From the NCBI GenBank assembly GCA_002110485.1, contig MOWL01000067.1, positions 2,542,001 through 2,606,000 of the forward strand: a stretch of 64,000 nucleotides of DNA, given 5' to 3'. Position numbers and translations under genes: made by a program. This DNA comes from Emergomyces orientalis. Taxonomy: Eukaryota > Ascomycota > Eurotiomycetes > Onygenales > Ajellomycetaceae. The notes beneath the pieces are model-generated. The model did not search any database. It was not told where the DNA came from and saw nothing but the letters and a program-made list of their open reading frames with translations. Shown here in pieces: positions 1 through 10,981 of the stretch (positions are counted from its first letter, which is position 1; each line of letters opens with the position of its first letter).

Positions 1-598
1 ATACGATGGATAAACTCGCTATATCCCGATTGACGTCAAAATTCCCTTGTAACATGTGATATATGGCCGCAGAATTGATATGCCCCTGCGAGCAGCAGCC
101 CTCGAGAAAGAGAAAGATGCCAAACTCGGAGTCGACCCGGACAATATAGCACTGCGCCGCCCCAGGGGTGGGACTACCATTTTGAAATCACAGCTGCTGC
201 TAACTGTGCAGTTTGAACCGGGGAAATGCTGTGTAGCCACGTCTGTAAACATTCTCAAACGTAAATTTGTAAACGTAAAGAGATCAACGAGCAAGGTTTG
301 TTTTGCCATACGATTCCCTTGACCATTCTGAGCTCATTATCCTCTATTGGGTATTGCCTCCCTTAGCAGATCGCCCCCTGACTCTCCCCGTTAGAGCAGC
401 AGCGGTTCGGCGAGCAGGGACCAACAGTTGTCAAATGCAAGAGCCAGGTTCCGAGGGGTATAGAAGAAGATATATATCTAAATTTTTATAAGAAATGAGG
501 TGTTGTTGAGCTCTGGTCGACAAAGAGCTGTATGTATAAAATATATAGGAGTATACATATTTTAAGGAGTCGTATATAAATGGTATATGTATATCTCG

Positions 599-603
<5 letters not shown>

Positions 604-630
<27 letters not shown>
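604..630. repeat. (TA)n microsatellite
   Basis: Uninterrupted TA dinucleotide tract of about 13 units inside a wider AT-rich region (roughly 470-640). It has no coding context. Confidence 0.9.
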
Positions 631-633
<3 letters not shown>

Positions 634-990
634 CAACGGAATAGTCCCAAGAAAAGGACAAATTCTGAATGGAAGAGAAGAAGAAGTAGAAGAGAAGATT
701 CCTACCAGGATGCTTTAAGGGTATATATAGCTTACCTAATGATCTCCCGGGTGATTTCCGTAGAGATTCACCTGGTAGGCTGCAGCATGAATGCATGCCT
801 CCTCTTTTCTACATAGTAGGGAAATATGAATGATAGGATGAGATTAGTGAAAGGCCCAAAGTGGTTCGTTCATGAATTGTGCAACCATCTTCCCAAGGGA
901 CTCCCGTCTGTTTACTGCCACATATAACAAAGACCGCAGTCTGCGCCAGGGGGATGGTGGGGTGAATTGCCAGCGCGTAAGCACTTGTTA

Positions 991-1028
991 GCAGTAGCAG
1001 TAGCAGTAGCAGCAGTAGTAGCAGTAGC
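991..1028. repeat. (GCAGTA)n / AGC-AGT trinucleotide-type repeat
   Basis: Interrupted array of GCAGTA and GCAGCAGTA units, about 38 bp. On the minus strand it would read as a leucine run in a short open frame, which I regard as spurious. Confidence 0.8.
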
Positions 1029-1464
1029 TCATCAAACGCATTGATGCAGTCAGCAACAAAAGGAAGGGGAAAGCGGGTCAAGGCAGTTATTTTGCATATT
1101 GCATGAATACGTAACTTTATATTAAACTCTCAAAGAATTCGGTCATAGTAGAGATAACTAAATGCCACTCTCAAGGCGAAATAGCACCAATGGTATGGCC
1201 CCCAATCCGTGATTGACTGGCCTGGGGAATCCAATGGCTCAAAGACATTATGATCGGCTTTTTTGATTTGAATTAATCCGACACATCCGGTATTCCGCAT
1301 CTTTGATGGTTCTGTATTCAGTCATCCCTCTGACCATCGCACCCTCTGTCGTGGATGCATACAAAGATATGACAGAGCCAACCAGTCCTCCTCTCCAATC
1401 AGCGTAATAATGAAAATAAGAGTTAGCGAATCGTCGGTTTCATTCAGCCCCAATCTAATTCCAA

Positions 1465-1498
<34 letters not shown>
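1465..1498. repeat. (AAT)n microsatellite
   Basis: About eleven perfect AAT units followed by degenerate copies up to about 1515. It is intergenic. Confidence 0.9.
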
Positions 1499-1500
<2 letters not shown>

Positions 1501-1910
1501 AATAAATACTAATAAAAGTAAACTCACTCTTTCAACCTCAGCGTGGAAAGTGTACGTAGCGTCATGATATGGAAATCGATTAGAGGCTGAAAGGCATCCG
1601 CGAACGTTTTCCCCAAGCCACGCTAGTTAACAACAGTCAGCCCAAAGGGCCAAAAACGCCAAGAGACTGACTGGGTGATCTCGATGTCAGCCCCGCATCC
1701 AGCAGAATATCAATAGGACATGCCGCGGTGATTTTTCGACGCAGATGAGAGAACTGGAGTGATAACCGGAGAGCCTTTTCCATTTTAAATATGTATAAAA
1801 CCTTCCAATTGCTCTAGCAAAAAGTTCAAAATTCACTTCTTTTCCAAAATAACCATCAACTTAGTTCCTCCCCAGAGAAAGCTATCAATATTTTATCTAT
1901 ATCTGCAGCT

Positions 1911-2562
1911 ATGGCCTCCAAAGAAATCCACTTCCTTGCCACGTTGAAGCCATTACCAGGCAAAATGGATGAAGTGAGTAACTACATGCCACTATATACA
2001 AGCAAGATAAAAGAATTATAATATAATATATACAGTAAACGCGAAAATAAAAATACTAAAATACTAATCATTTATCTCACCCAAAAGCTCGCCGCACTTT
2101 TTGCTGGAGTCGCCAAAAAGATTCATGACACTGAACCGGGCACTCTAACCTGGTATGCTATTCAACCAGAGGGTGGAGACGAGCTGATCGTCGTGGAAAG
2201 GTATGCTTGTTTTTCTTCATTATTCCATCCAACATTATCCAGTTATCCTTCCCTCTTCACTTGCGCTAGAAGTAATATACAGACACGCAAACACCCCATG
2301 TTTTAAACTTCCGTCGCTTTGACAAAACTTTGAAAAAAAAAACCCCCCGCCTCTTTCATGGCAGATACTTCTCTAACATTCTCGAGCGAATTATTTTTTT
2401 TCAAAAATTTATAGATACAAGGATGCCCAGGCTCATCAGGTGCATAGTAGCTCTGGCCATTTGAAGGCCCTCTCTCAGGCCGCGGGCCCACTGTTGGCGG
2501 AGCCATACTCGCTGAAGATGGGGCACCAGGTTGCCGGGTTTAGGAGGGATGAGAAGTTGTAG
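1911..2562 (+). CDS. Small ABM-fold (antibiotic biosynthesis monooxygenase-like) protein
   Basis: Three exons (1911-1973, 2088-2200, 2415-2562) join to about 107 residues. The protein starts MASKEIHFLATLKPLPGK and contains a P-G-K turn, a central EPGTLTWYAIQP segment and a C-terminal AHQVHSSSGHLKALSQ helix. That order is typical of the dimeric alpha-beta barrel ABM superfamily (YgiN/quinol monooxygenase type). Such proteins bind small aromatic or quinone substrates or haem, usually in the cytosol; the substrate here cannot be told. The start is the first ATG, preceded by a CT/A-rich leader. The introns are AT-rich and the gene stands alone in a gene-poor stretch. Family assignment is fairly secure; the enzymatic role is inferred. 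Confidence 0.8.
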
Positions 2563-4838
2563 TTTTTTTTTATTTTAAATTTTTATTATTATTTATTTAC
2601 AGACACGCTCTTGTATATCTGATATAACTAAATATATTTGTTTTGTTTGGAGCTCTCTGCTTCGTTTCTGGAAAGCAATCTTTATTGTATGCAGCATAAG
2701 TAGCTGAAGAGTATGTTCGTACAGGAGATAGCTCTGGAAACTGAGGTACCTGAAAAGAAGGGATGATACAGGGTGGTTGACGGAAAGGGATGAAACTGAC
2801 TGAGCCGCACCCGCCATTAGAGTTTTGAAAAGTTCGCTTCCAAGTCGCAATTTTCTGAAACTGTTTGAAATAAATCCCCATTCCCACTCTTATTTGTTGG
2901 CATGTGAGATGATTCGCACTTCCAAGTTTGTATTCCCCGCTAGCTTGAAGACTGGTAGGAATTTGATTGGGGATTTGAGAGGATGTAACTTTTCCGAAAT
3001 ATCATTTCCCTTCTACCACTGTATTCAGAGAACGGTGGCGGAGAAACATAACAAAGAATTATTTAAAATTCTATATTTAATAATGCAGGGAGCTTCCAAG
3101 GCTGGTGGGTGTGGGTTGGTATTATGTATATAAAATGGAATATCTCTCCGGCGGCTAAAATATCCATCTGTTGCATGGCAGGACATGGTCTAACAGCAAC
3201 AGCATAGTAACTCGCAACTGCATGAACAGGGGGCTCTGCAGGAATATGTCAGGGTGCTATAACATGTCCGAGAAGAGAAATGGGATTGGACAAAAACTCT
3301 TCCCAATCATTTTGATTTTGTAGTGACTCTTTCTTCCTTTTCATCCAAATCGATCAGTCAATCATTCCTCTATCCAGGAGTATTGGACGTCAATAGGATG
3401 CCGCATGTGTTGGATAACTCCACTCACCAGCTTTGAACGGGAACTAGCCTTTTAGAAACAGCAGTTAACACCTCTGTCGTTCGCCAACTCCGTATCTGCT
3501 GATCCGTAAATACCCTGGAGCCTGGGGATGTTAGTCATGCAGCCAGCCAGCCAAAAGGAACCTGGGATGGGCCACATGGAGAGGGGCGGGACAGGCTAGC
3601 TTCTATGCAACGGACCATCGAGGGGGTTCGAGTCGCACATAGGCCTGATATATATAAATAGAGATTGGACGTTGAGGGGTTTGAAAAGTAAGTTTATAAA
3701 CTGGGTGGTTCCGGACCAACCAAGCATATGTCGAATATGTTGAGGCCAGCCTGATTGTTTCCAGGGAGCGTAGATGGGAGACAGGACGGCGCTTACCAGT
3801 CACATGGATTAAAAATAAATGTCAAAAGCAAGACCAAGAATAATAGGATATAAGAACTCAATTACCAATATTATTTTTTACTGGTATCCGGGTTCTATCT
3901 ACCCCTGGGAAACCAACCATGGTCAGATCGAAGTAAAATCCCAGCGTAAAGGTTAGACTTGTTGCTGTTGATGGTGCTGCACGTTTGATGCGACCCGTAT
4001 GAGACCCGTGCCAAGCCTCTCCTAGGCCCAATCCCGCCAAGCCTCTGGCACCGATAAACTCACCGTCCTTCGTCTTTCGTCCTTCGTCTTTCGTCCTTCA
4101 CCCTTCATCCGGTCTCCAACTCGTTCTCTCTCAACCTCCTCGCTATCAGCCTCCTCTTCATTCTCCTCCTCGCCCCTCCACGCCTCCTCTATCCGACTCC
4201 CGCCTGCACTCGTTCTCCTCTTAGCTGGCTATCGATCACTACTCGAGCTGTGCTGTGCTTTTTTGTCTCCCTTGCTCTTCTGCTGCCGTGAGGACTACAC
4301 TCGCTCCGTCGCCCAACTGGTATCCTATCATTGTCTCAACTTATTCGCTCCGGATCTCCTCCCTGACATTTCTAAAGGAGCTTCCGTCCCTCCTAATCTT
4401 AGCTCAGATCCCTCGCCAATTGGTTTTGTCGTGTGATCGCTCTCCGTTATTCTTATTTTTACCTACCGTACCTCCCTCGGACGATAAACTGGTCTCCCCT
4501 CGATCCCAGTCCCTTACCCGATAAATAGCTCCATCCTCCCTTATATCAGAGGTTGCAGGATATCTAAGGCAGTGCCACAGACATATATTATACCTCTTCG
4601 AACAGAGAATAGTTGTGTTTTTTTGAGAAGAAACTACTCTTGGCTTGAATCCTGTTGGAATTGAGCTGGTGCTTTATTTCATCCAGTGTCCAGAACTTAA
4701 CACGGTTGGCCCAAGACTTTGTTCAGCTAGCCACCTTTTGACTTGATCTTCTACTTTTATATTCGGGCTGCTTTTTAGGCTGTTCAATCACTTTTACTTT
4801 TTTTGTCAATTGACTTTGCCCCTTGAAAGCTTAACAAA
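2563..4838. other. Long intergenic region and probable RAC1 promoter/leader
   Basis: About 2.3 kb with no supportable gene. The first part is AT-rich. From about 4050 to 4838 the plus strand becomes strongly CT-rich, as expected of a fungal core promoter and 5' leader upstream of RAC1. It contains a 14-bp tandem repeat (4065-4099) and an open frame of 89 codons at 4255-4524 that could act as an upstream ORF if transcribed. Confidence 0.55.
4065..4099 (+). repeat. 14-bp tandem repeat (2.5 copies)
   Basis: The unit GTCCTTCGTCTTTC occurs twice in full and once in part. It lies in the pyrimidine-rich region upstream of RAC1. Confidence 0.8.
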
Positions 4839-5796
4839 ATGGCCTCTGGACCGGCTACTCAATCGTTGAAGGTTGGTAATTTTAACGACTTCCGTCCTGA
4901 ATACCTGATTTTGATTTGTATTGTATCTTCTGATTCTTACTGACTGTTGTTTTTCTCTGCCTTGCAGTGTGTTGTTACAGGTGATGGTGCTGTTGGCAAG
5001 GTAAGCATTTCCTTTTAAACTTCAATATGGCGTTGTATGTATTTTGGTTGCTAACTTAAAACTAGACCTGTCTTCTTATTTCCTATACCACAAATGCGTT
5101 CCCCGGAGAGTATATTCCTACTGTGTATGTTTTTCCTTTAAACGTCCTCCTCGATCCTATTTCGATATTTCTAACTGGACACAGGTTCGACAACTACTCT
5201 GCCAGTGTAATGGTTGATGGGAAGCCAATCAGTCTTGGACTTTGGGATACTGCTGGACAGGAAGATTACGACAGACTACGTCCCTTGTCATATCCACAGA
5301 CCGACGTTTTCCTCATATGCTTTTCTATCGTTAGCCCGCCGTCTTTCGATAACGTCAAGGCGAAGGTGCGCTGATAACATATACAATAGAGACTTCGGTG
5401 TTTAGTCTCTTTCTCCTTACGCGCACTCATATTAACTTCTTACATAGTGGTACCCAGAAATCGAGCATCATGCGCCCAATGTTCCCATAATTCTAGTGGG
5501 GACAAAGCTGGATCTGCGAGAGGATAAAGTTACCGCTGACAATCTTCGTGCGAAGAAGATGGAACCAGTTTCTTACGAACAAGCTCTCGCAGTTGCCAAA
5601 GAGATTAAAGCACAGAAATACCTTGAATGCTCGGCCCTGACACAGAGAAATTTGAAGAGTGTCTTTGACGAAGCTATCCGGTATGTCACACATCCACCAT
5701 TTACACCATACACAACACTAAATCATTATATATAGTGCTGTACTTAATCCACGTCCCATTGCGAAACCTAAAAAATCCAAATGCAAAATCCTCTAA
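4839..5796 (+). CDS. RAC1: Rac-type Rho GTPase
   Basis: Six exons (4839-4871, 4968-5000, 5066-5124, 5185-5365, 5448-5680, 5736-5796) give 199 residues, the usual fungal Rac length. Visible features are the P-loop GDGAVGKT (16-23), the switch II segment [20 protein letters not shown], the base-binding motif GTKLDLR, the SAL motif (ECSAL) and a lysine-rich tail ending in the CAAX box CKIL, which predicts geranylgeranylation and membrane attachment. Rac GTPases control actin polarity, NADPH oxidase and hyphal branching. Position 11 onward ([11 protein letters not shown]) and the CKIL end fit Rac rather than Cdc42 or Rho1. No residue needed for nucleotide binding is missing. Introns are numerous and early, as in other fungal Rho genes. 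The start is the first ATG after a long CT-rich leader. Confidence 0.96.
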
Positions 5797-7181
5797 AGAT
5801 CTCGTACTGCTAAGCATGGCAGAACCATCCTTACTGCCTGAGGTTAAAGAACGATAGAGATGACACTATGATATCCCCGGAGCATGTTACTTTTCTTCAT
5901 TTTCAGCCATTTATTATTTTTCTTTTCAACTGAAAGCGAAGTTCCGTCAACTCAGCGAACATATCTCCGTCACCTTTTCTGAGTTATACGAAATCAACTT
6001 AATAATGATTGGTTTTCCTCTTTCTATGCTTAAGACAAGCGACGACCTCTCGAAGAATTCTCAGCAGAACCGGAATGATCTGGTTAAATATGAGCAGCAA
6101 ATCCTCATCAAGCAAGCACTAAATTGACCATCGATCTCTTCCACATTCTCTGACTGATATTTTAGCCCCTTCTATTCTGCTATTTAAACTCGAGCTATTT
6201 TCCCTGTTTGTTCTCTGTTTTGATAATTTGATTTGGCGCTGGAGATATGATGAAGCCAACTTCCTGCAGTCTTATGGGATCTACGAAAACTCGCGTGCCA
6301 TTCTAAACTTTTACTTTTCTTCTCGAAATGCCAAAATCTTGAAACCAACCTTACTGTTTTCCCATCCATCCACATCTTGGAAAACAAGACTCTATTGTCG
6401 TCCTCACCCCATCCCTTCTGTTCTTTCCACTTGATTTGGCCCTAGTTGTTAAAATCGAATGATACGATCTGATGAATTATTTTCCACCTCCAGATTTTCC
6501 TGCCCTGGCGCTCTAAATTTTATCTTCTGTTCTTCGCTTGTTGTGCTCTGTTCTGCTCTGCTCTACTGTCGTTGGATCCTCCACAAGTCTTTGTTTTAAT
6601 GCTTTACCTGTCATCCCCTCCCCCCTCCCCCCTCCCCCCTCCATTTTTATTGTTTAGCAAGGTGGGCTTGATTTCTATTTCGTCGTTTCTCTATTTTTCA
6701 CCGCACATTGTTCTTTTCCCGTCTCTTTTTCCCCCTATCCTTTTCTCAACCGCCCCACCATTTCCTCTACTATCTCCCTAACCGAAGAAAACTTCCACTC
6801 CACAAACTCCTGTCCATGATACTCTACTTAAACCTGCTCATCTTTCCTCCAGGGAATAGTAAACAAAAGAACGCCGTTATTGATAGCGGAGCACAGGAGA
6901 GCAGGAATGACCTCGACACCAAAATTTCCATCCCTCTCGCCTTTTAACTCATCTCCCTCCTTCCTATTTCTTCCGACTTCCGAAAAATAATATTGCGCCT
7001 GTTTCGTTGTCTTTCCTTTTTCTCTTCTATGATTCTACTGGGCATAAACAGGAGTGTGACATTTTTGAAAAGACTTTTCTTCTATACTTGCTTCCAATTT
7101 TTACAAGCCAAAGGAGCGAACAGAATCAAATTAAAATGTGTTTTTTTTTTGTTGTTGATCTGCCCCGATACATATACCGTA
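5797..7181. other. Convergent intergenic region, RAC1 / RING gene 3' sides
   Basis: About 1.4 kb between two converging stop codons. It is pyrimidine-rich on the plus strand, with a C-rich tandem tract at 6614-6642. Open frames of 60-125 codons here have low-complexity S/P/F/L composition and I take them as chance. It probably holds the two 3' UTRs. Confidence 0.5.
6614..6642. repeat. C-rich tandem tract (TCCCCCC-type units)
   Basis: About four units of a six- to seven-base C-run separated by single Ts, within a pyrimidine-rich region. Confidence 0.8.
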
Positions 7182-8954
7182 TTAATACCATCTCACCTCA
7201 TCCCCACCCGCCCATACTGCACGACAAAACGGACACGTCGTCGCACCTTGGCATTGCTCCTCCCATTGCCCAAAACAGTGTGCGTGTAGGTTATTCCCAC
7301 ACTGGGCTTTGCACCATACCAGTTGTAATAGTTCCCGGTTTACATTTTCGTGGTGGTTGTCTTGTGGGTGTTGGATGGTGTTAACACTGATAGTATTAGT
7401 ATTGTTATTATCATCGCTGGTGTCGCTGTACGTGTCACTGTCGCTGCCACTGTCTTCCTGGAAAAGGGGGAGCATGCAGATTGCGCAGTCCCCGTCTATG
7501 GTTTTGCGGGTGACTCGGGGGGCGGGGCGGGGACGGCGGTTGAGGGCACGCGGCGGACGTAAGGGGCGGGGTGTTGGTGCTGGTGGCGATGATGGGGATG
7601 CGAGTGTTGGAGGGCTTCTGCTTAGTGCAGGCGAGGACGGTTGCTGATCAGTGGGGTTTCTAGGATTACTGTTTCTGGCCCTGCCTCTGGTGGCTGTTGG
7701 TGCGGATGCGGATATAACACGATGAGGCGATAGTAGTGATGGGCTTGGTGATGGGATGGAGGATACGTTGATTGGTACGGGTGGCCGTGGTATCGGTCCA
7801 GGTAGAGGGTTGGGCCTAGGGGTTGAGCTACCTACAGGTCTAGTGGGTCGAGGTGTTGGTATGATGCGGGTATGATGGGATGAGGATGATGGGAATGATG
7901 GGACCGATTGTGAGGTGAATGATGTTGGTGCCCCTGCTCGCGATATTTGATGTGGCTGCACACTCAAATTGGTCGGATGACTACCGAATCCGGATCTGAT
8001 GGGCGTTCGTGTGCCTCTCATTGCGGAGGCCGGGCCCGTGACTGATGAGGAAGTAGGGGTGCTATCTGAATACTGACTTGGGTGGGTTTCAGGGGGTGGG
8101 AGGTTACTACGATAATTTCGTTGTGGTAACGGGGTAGAAATAAAATTGGTAGAACTGGTTGTTCTTTGGGCACTCCGTGGTGTATGGAGACGGGCATGGC
8201 CATGGACATCCCTGAGGGTAACTGCGGGAGCCCGGACCGGTGATAAGGAAGGCGGTGCATAGGGAAAATCGATATTCTGTGAAGCAAGCGAGGTGGTTAT
8301 AGCGCCTGGAGTGTGTAAGGCCCCGTACCTGGGTTCTTCTCCGCTGAAAGAAGCCTCATATCTGGGAGCCGGACGGCGATTTTCAATCACCTCTAGACCG
8401 GAACGCGGCCCAAGTTGTCTGTGTGGCAATGTCTGTACAGGTACATGAACATCGGGATCATCATACTCGACATCCGCACCCACATCATCGTGATACGAAG
8501 CCAGATCAATCCCCATGCGCGCTTGATATGCATAGATTTTACTCTTCCACCGTACAACAAAGCTGGTCGCTTGGTTCTGGTGGTATCTTGTGCAGAGGAT
8601 AAGTGGCGCTAACGACCAAAAGAATTCATCAGAAAGCGATTTACCCCTTTCAAGATGATTAGAGCCTGTAGCAATGAGACGGTTAGCGGCTGCGCGATTA
8701 TCAGCGCGCGTCCTATTGCGGCATCGTCGTCCTTGAGATGGTGCGTGGCCGATACATTGGCAGTCGTCAGGGTAAATATCGAGAATCTCTAGGAGAAGGG
8801 GTTCGTTGTAAGGAGGCGATCGGGGAGGTGATGGTAGGTAAGATGGAGGGGTGTCATAGTTGTCTGCAATGGTAGAATATTGGGGTCCATATTGGGATGC
8901 AGCTCTGAGATGCGGTGGTAAGCCTCGAGGGAAATGAGATGTACGCGGAGGCAT
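7182..8954 (-). CDS. RING-finger protein with long disordered Pro/Ser linker
   Basis: Single-exon frame of 590 residues from ATG at 8954. The C-terminal ~100 residues hold a RING-type zinc site: CAICMLPL at about 490, an acidic insertion rich in S, D and N, then WCKAQCGNNLHAHCFGQW and TCPFC. The spacing resembles the RING of MEX/SWIM-type ubiquitin ligases. The N-terminal ~130 residues form a separate folded-looking block with a small Cys cluster (CQCIGHAPSQGRRC) and an aromatic stretch (EFFWSLAPLILC). Between them lies about 330 residues rich in P, S, T and R, likely disordered. E3 ubiquitin ligase activity is inferred from the RING; the substrate is unknown. There is no signal peptide or membrane helix. 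It converges with RAC1. Confidence 0.8.
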   Translation of the reverse strand: MPPRTSHFPRGLPPHLRAASQYGPQYSTIADNYDTPPSYLPSPPRSPPYNEPLLLEILDIYPDDCQCIGHAPSQGRRCRNRTRADNRAAANRLIATGSNHLERGKSLSDEFFWSLAPLILCTRYHQNQATSFVVRWKSKIYAYQARMGIDLASYHDDVGADVEYDDPDVHVPVQTLPHRQLGPRSGLEVIENRRPAPRYEASFSGEEPRYGALHTPGAITTSLASQNIDFPYAPPSLSPVRAPAVTLRDVHGHARLHTPRSAQRTTSSTNFISTPLPQRNYRSNLPPPETHPSQYSDSTPTSSSVTGPASAMRGTRTPIRSGFGSHPTNLSVQPHQISRAGAPTSFTSQSVPSFPSSSSHHTRIIPTPRPTRPVGSSTPRPNPLPGPIPRPPVPINVSSIPSPSPSLLSPHRVISASAPTATRGRARNSNPRNPTDQQPSSPALSRSPPTLASPSSPPAPTPRPLRPPRALNRRPRPAPRVTRKTIDGDCAICMLPLFQEDSGSDSDTYSDTSDDNNNTNTISVNTIQHPQDNHHENVNRELLQLVWCKAQCGNNLHAHCFGQWEEQCQGATTCPFCRAVWAGGDEVRWY

Positions 8955-9630
8955 GGTGCTGTAGGTTGCATGTATTCAACGCGAGCTTTCTTACCCTGCG
9001 TTATTGATTGGAATGGTCAGTAAACTTATATAGACTCCGCTGAGCCGGAAAATAAGGAGGTGCATGTCCATCAAGCTGAAGAACTTTGCCATCCTGCTAC
9101 TGCCCCTACGGAGTGGTAATATAGACTTGCGGCACAGTCACTCCGCCCGTTTTAGTTGAAAAGGAGAAACATCTTGGCCTCCTGGGAAAGGTGGGCGCCT
9201 GTAAGGTTTCGTGGTTAGACAAGGTAATCAAGGGTGTTGAGGCACGGCGCTTACAGCACTGGATGAGGCTGCTTGTTCAGAACCTCAACGGTCCCATCAC
9301 AGCATGATAGGCCATGAATGGCTCGAAACAAAATGAGTGATATATTAGCGGCCGCCGTGTTCTTCTGTAAGGCGGTTTCAATGTTAATTACCCAAGCCTA
9401 AGAGCAGGTAGACAAGCACTGGGGAATTCACGAAGTACCAAGCGGAAAGAAACAGGGGTGGAAAATTAAATTATAATAAAATCCAATATCAATACAGTAG
9501 AAAAGGGCATAAAAATTAAACATAGCAACCTGAAAGACATGCATTACTCCCACTCCATTTCCCATCTTTTTTGGTTCATATTCTTTTTACTTACCCAACG
9601 CCGTCAGAAATCAAGAGGCACTGACTGTTC
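8955..9630. other. Intergenic region upstream of RING gene
   Basis: Nothing coding seen. It should contain the promoter of the minus-strand RING gene and the 3' UTR of the minus-strand RRM gene. Confidence 0.5.
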
Positions 9631-10981
9631 TTAGGCACCGGGAACCCAGCCCCTCCGGCTGGGATGCACATCGTCCATATCGTTCTTCACTGGCGCAGGT
9701 TCTGAATCATCAGCCGGTTTAATAGTATCGGCTTTCTTTTTCTGCTTCAGAGCTTCTTTCGCGGCGCGAGCGCGCTGTTCGGAGAGTTTGGTGTTCTTCT
9801 CAAAGATGCGCGCTTTACGAGTTTCGGATTTCGAGCCACCACCACCAGCGCTGATAAAGACGTATAGGTTTAGTGGTGTTTAGGTAGGTTTGGGAACAAG
9901 TAAACACCGTGGTGATTGGGAGAAAAAGATCACTTACGTTAGTTCAACATTGATTTTTCTAGCAGGGTTCTTGCCATCGTCGAATGAAGAGTGGTGGTAC
10001 AGTTTCAGGCACGTCTTCATGCGATCGTAATGGTCAAATTCGATGAAGGCGAAGCCACGGCTCTTCTTCCCGCCTTTTTCGCTAGGGAACCGGACATGAC
10101 TTGGATCGATTTTCGCGAAATGCTTTTGCACGGCTTCCAGGGTTGTGTGGAATGGCAAGTTACCTGGATCGCGATGTTATTATACCGTACTTCGAAGGGA
10201 ATTGAAGGTTTAATGAAATGCTGTAAGTCAAAAAAGGTCACTTACCGATGAAGACGATGAATCTCTGGTTTTTCTTCTCCCCATCGTGTCCGTTGGCACC
10301 GTCGATACTTCCATCAGCCCCAGCCTCCGCGGCAGCATCGGTTTCGACGGTAGAAGTTTCTTCGGTCATCTCCCCATGTCCGTTTGCTTGCTGCTCTACT
10401 GATTCGTGTCGTTTCTTGTCCTTTTTATCTTTCTTATCCTTGTTCCGCTTCTTGTCCTTTGTGTCCTTGTCCTTTTTGCTCTTCTTCTCCTTCTCTTGGC
10501 TCTCTGATGCATCTAGCACCTTTTCTTGCCCCTCCCTCTCCTTGCCCCCCTCCTCCACTTTCTCCTCGTCCTCTATATCTCTTTTATCCTTCTTCTTCTT
10601 CTCCTTCTTTTCTTTCTTCTCTTTCTTCTCCTTCTTCTTCTGATCATTTTTCTCTTCAATCCTTTCATCACCCTTCTTAGCCTTCTTCTCTTTCTTCTCT
10701 TTCTGCTCCTTTTTCTCAGCCTCTTCTCCTGCAACACCGTTTGTCAACGGGGCCTCGACCATATCCTTCATCTCAACATCCGGACTTTGGCCATTAACTT
10801 CAGCACCATCCCGAGCTTTCTCATCCCCCCGTTCCTTCTCCTTTTTTTCCCTTTTCTCCTTCTTCGATTTAGCTCCCTTCTTGTCCTTGTCGCTCTTCTT
10901 AGATTTTTTCTGCTTCACTTCCGTAGTTTCGACCGCATCATCTTCGGCCGGGAGCTGACTCCGTTTCCGTTTATCGCCCAT
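9631..10981 (-). CDS. Nucleolar RRM protein with lysine/glutamate-rich N-terminus (NOP6-like)
   Basis: Three exons on the minus strand (10981-10246, 10163-9938, 9850-9631) give 393 residues. The first ~240 residues are extremely charged, with KKEKKEKK-type repeats and acidic patches. An RRM follows: RNP2-like FIVFIGNLPF at about 241-250 and RNP1-like KKSRGFAFIEF about 40 residues later. The tail is basic (TRKARIFEKNTKLSEQRA) and ends RRGWVPGA. This order, a basic low-complexity head, one RRM and a basic tail, matches fungal nucleolar RRM proteins such as yeast Nop6, which act in small-subunit ribosome assembly. The assignment to NOP6 itself is by architecture and RNP motifs only. Introns split the RRM between its first strand and helix and just after it. 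Confidence 0.8.

Larger units (their letters stand above)
1..1910. other. Gene-poor AT-rich left end
   Basis: No supported gene. Open frames here are under 125 codons, lack recognisable protein character and overlap on both strands. The stretch holds three microsatellites (listed separately). Its right part, from about 1780, is the likely promoter and leader of the small monooxygenase-like gene, with a TATA-like stretch near 1790 followed by a CA/CT-rich run before the ATG. Confidence 0.6.

Noticed and set aside
19..1081. Several overlapping open frames of 60-120 codons on both strands at the left edge
   Set aside because: They overlap one another on both strands, read through microsatellites (poly-L, IYIY runs) and show no domain or consistent intron pattern.
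3600..3660. GGTTCGAGTC-like sequence suggesting a tRNA T-arm
   Set aside because: No matching acceptor stem, anticodon arm or D-arm could be found at the correct distances on either side.
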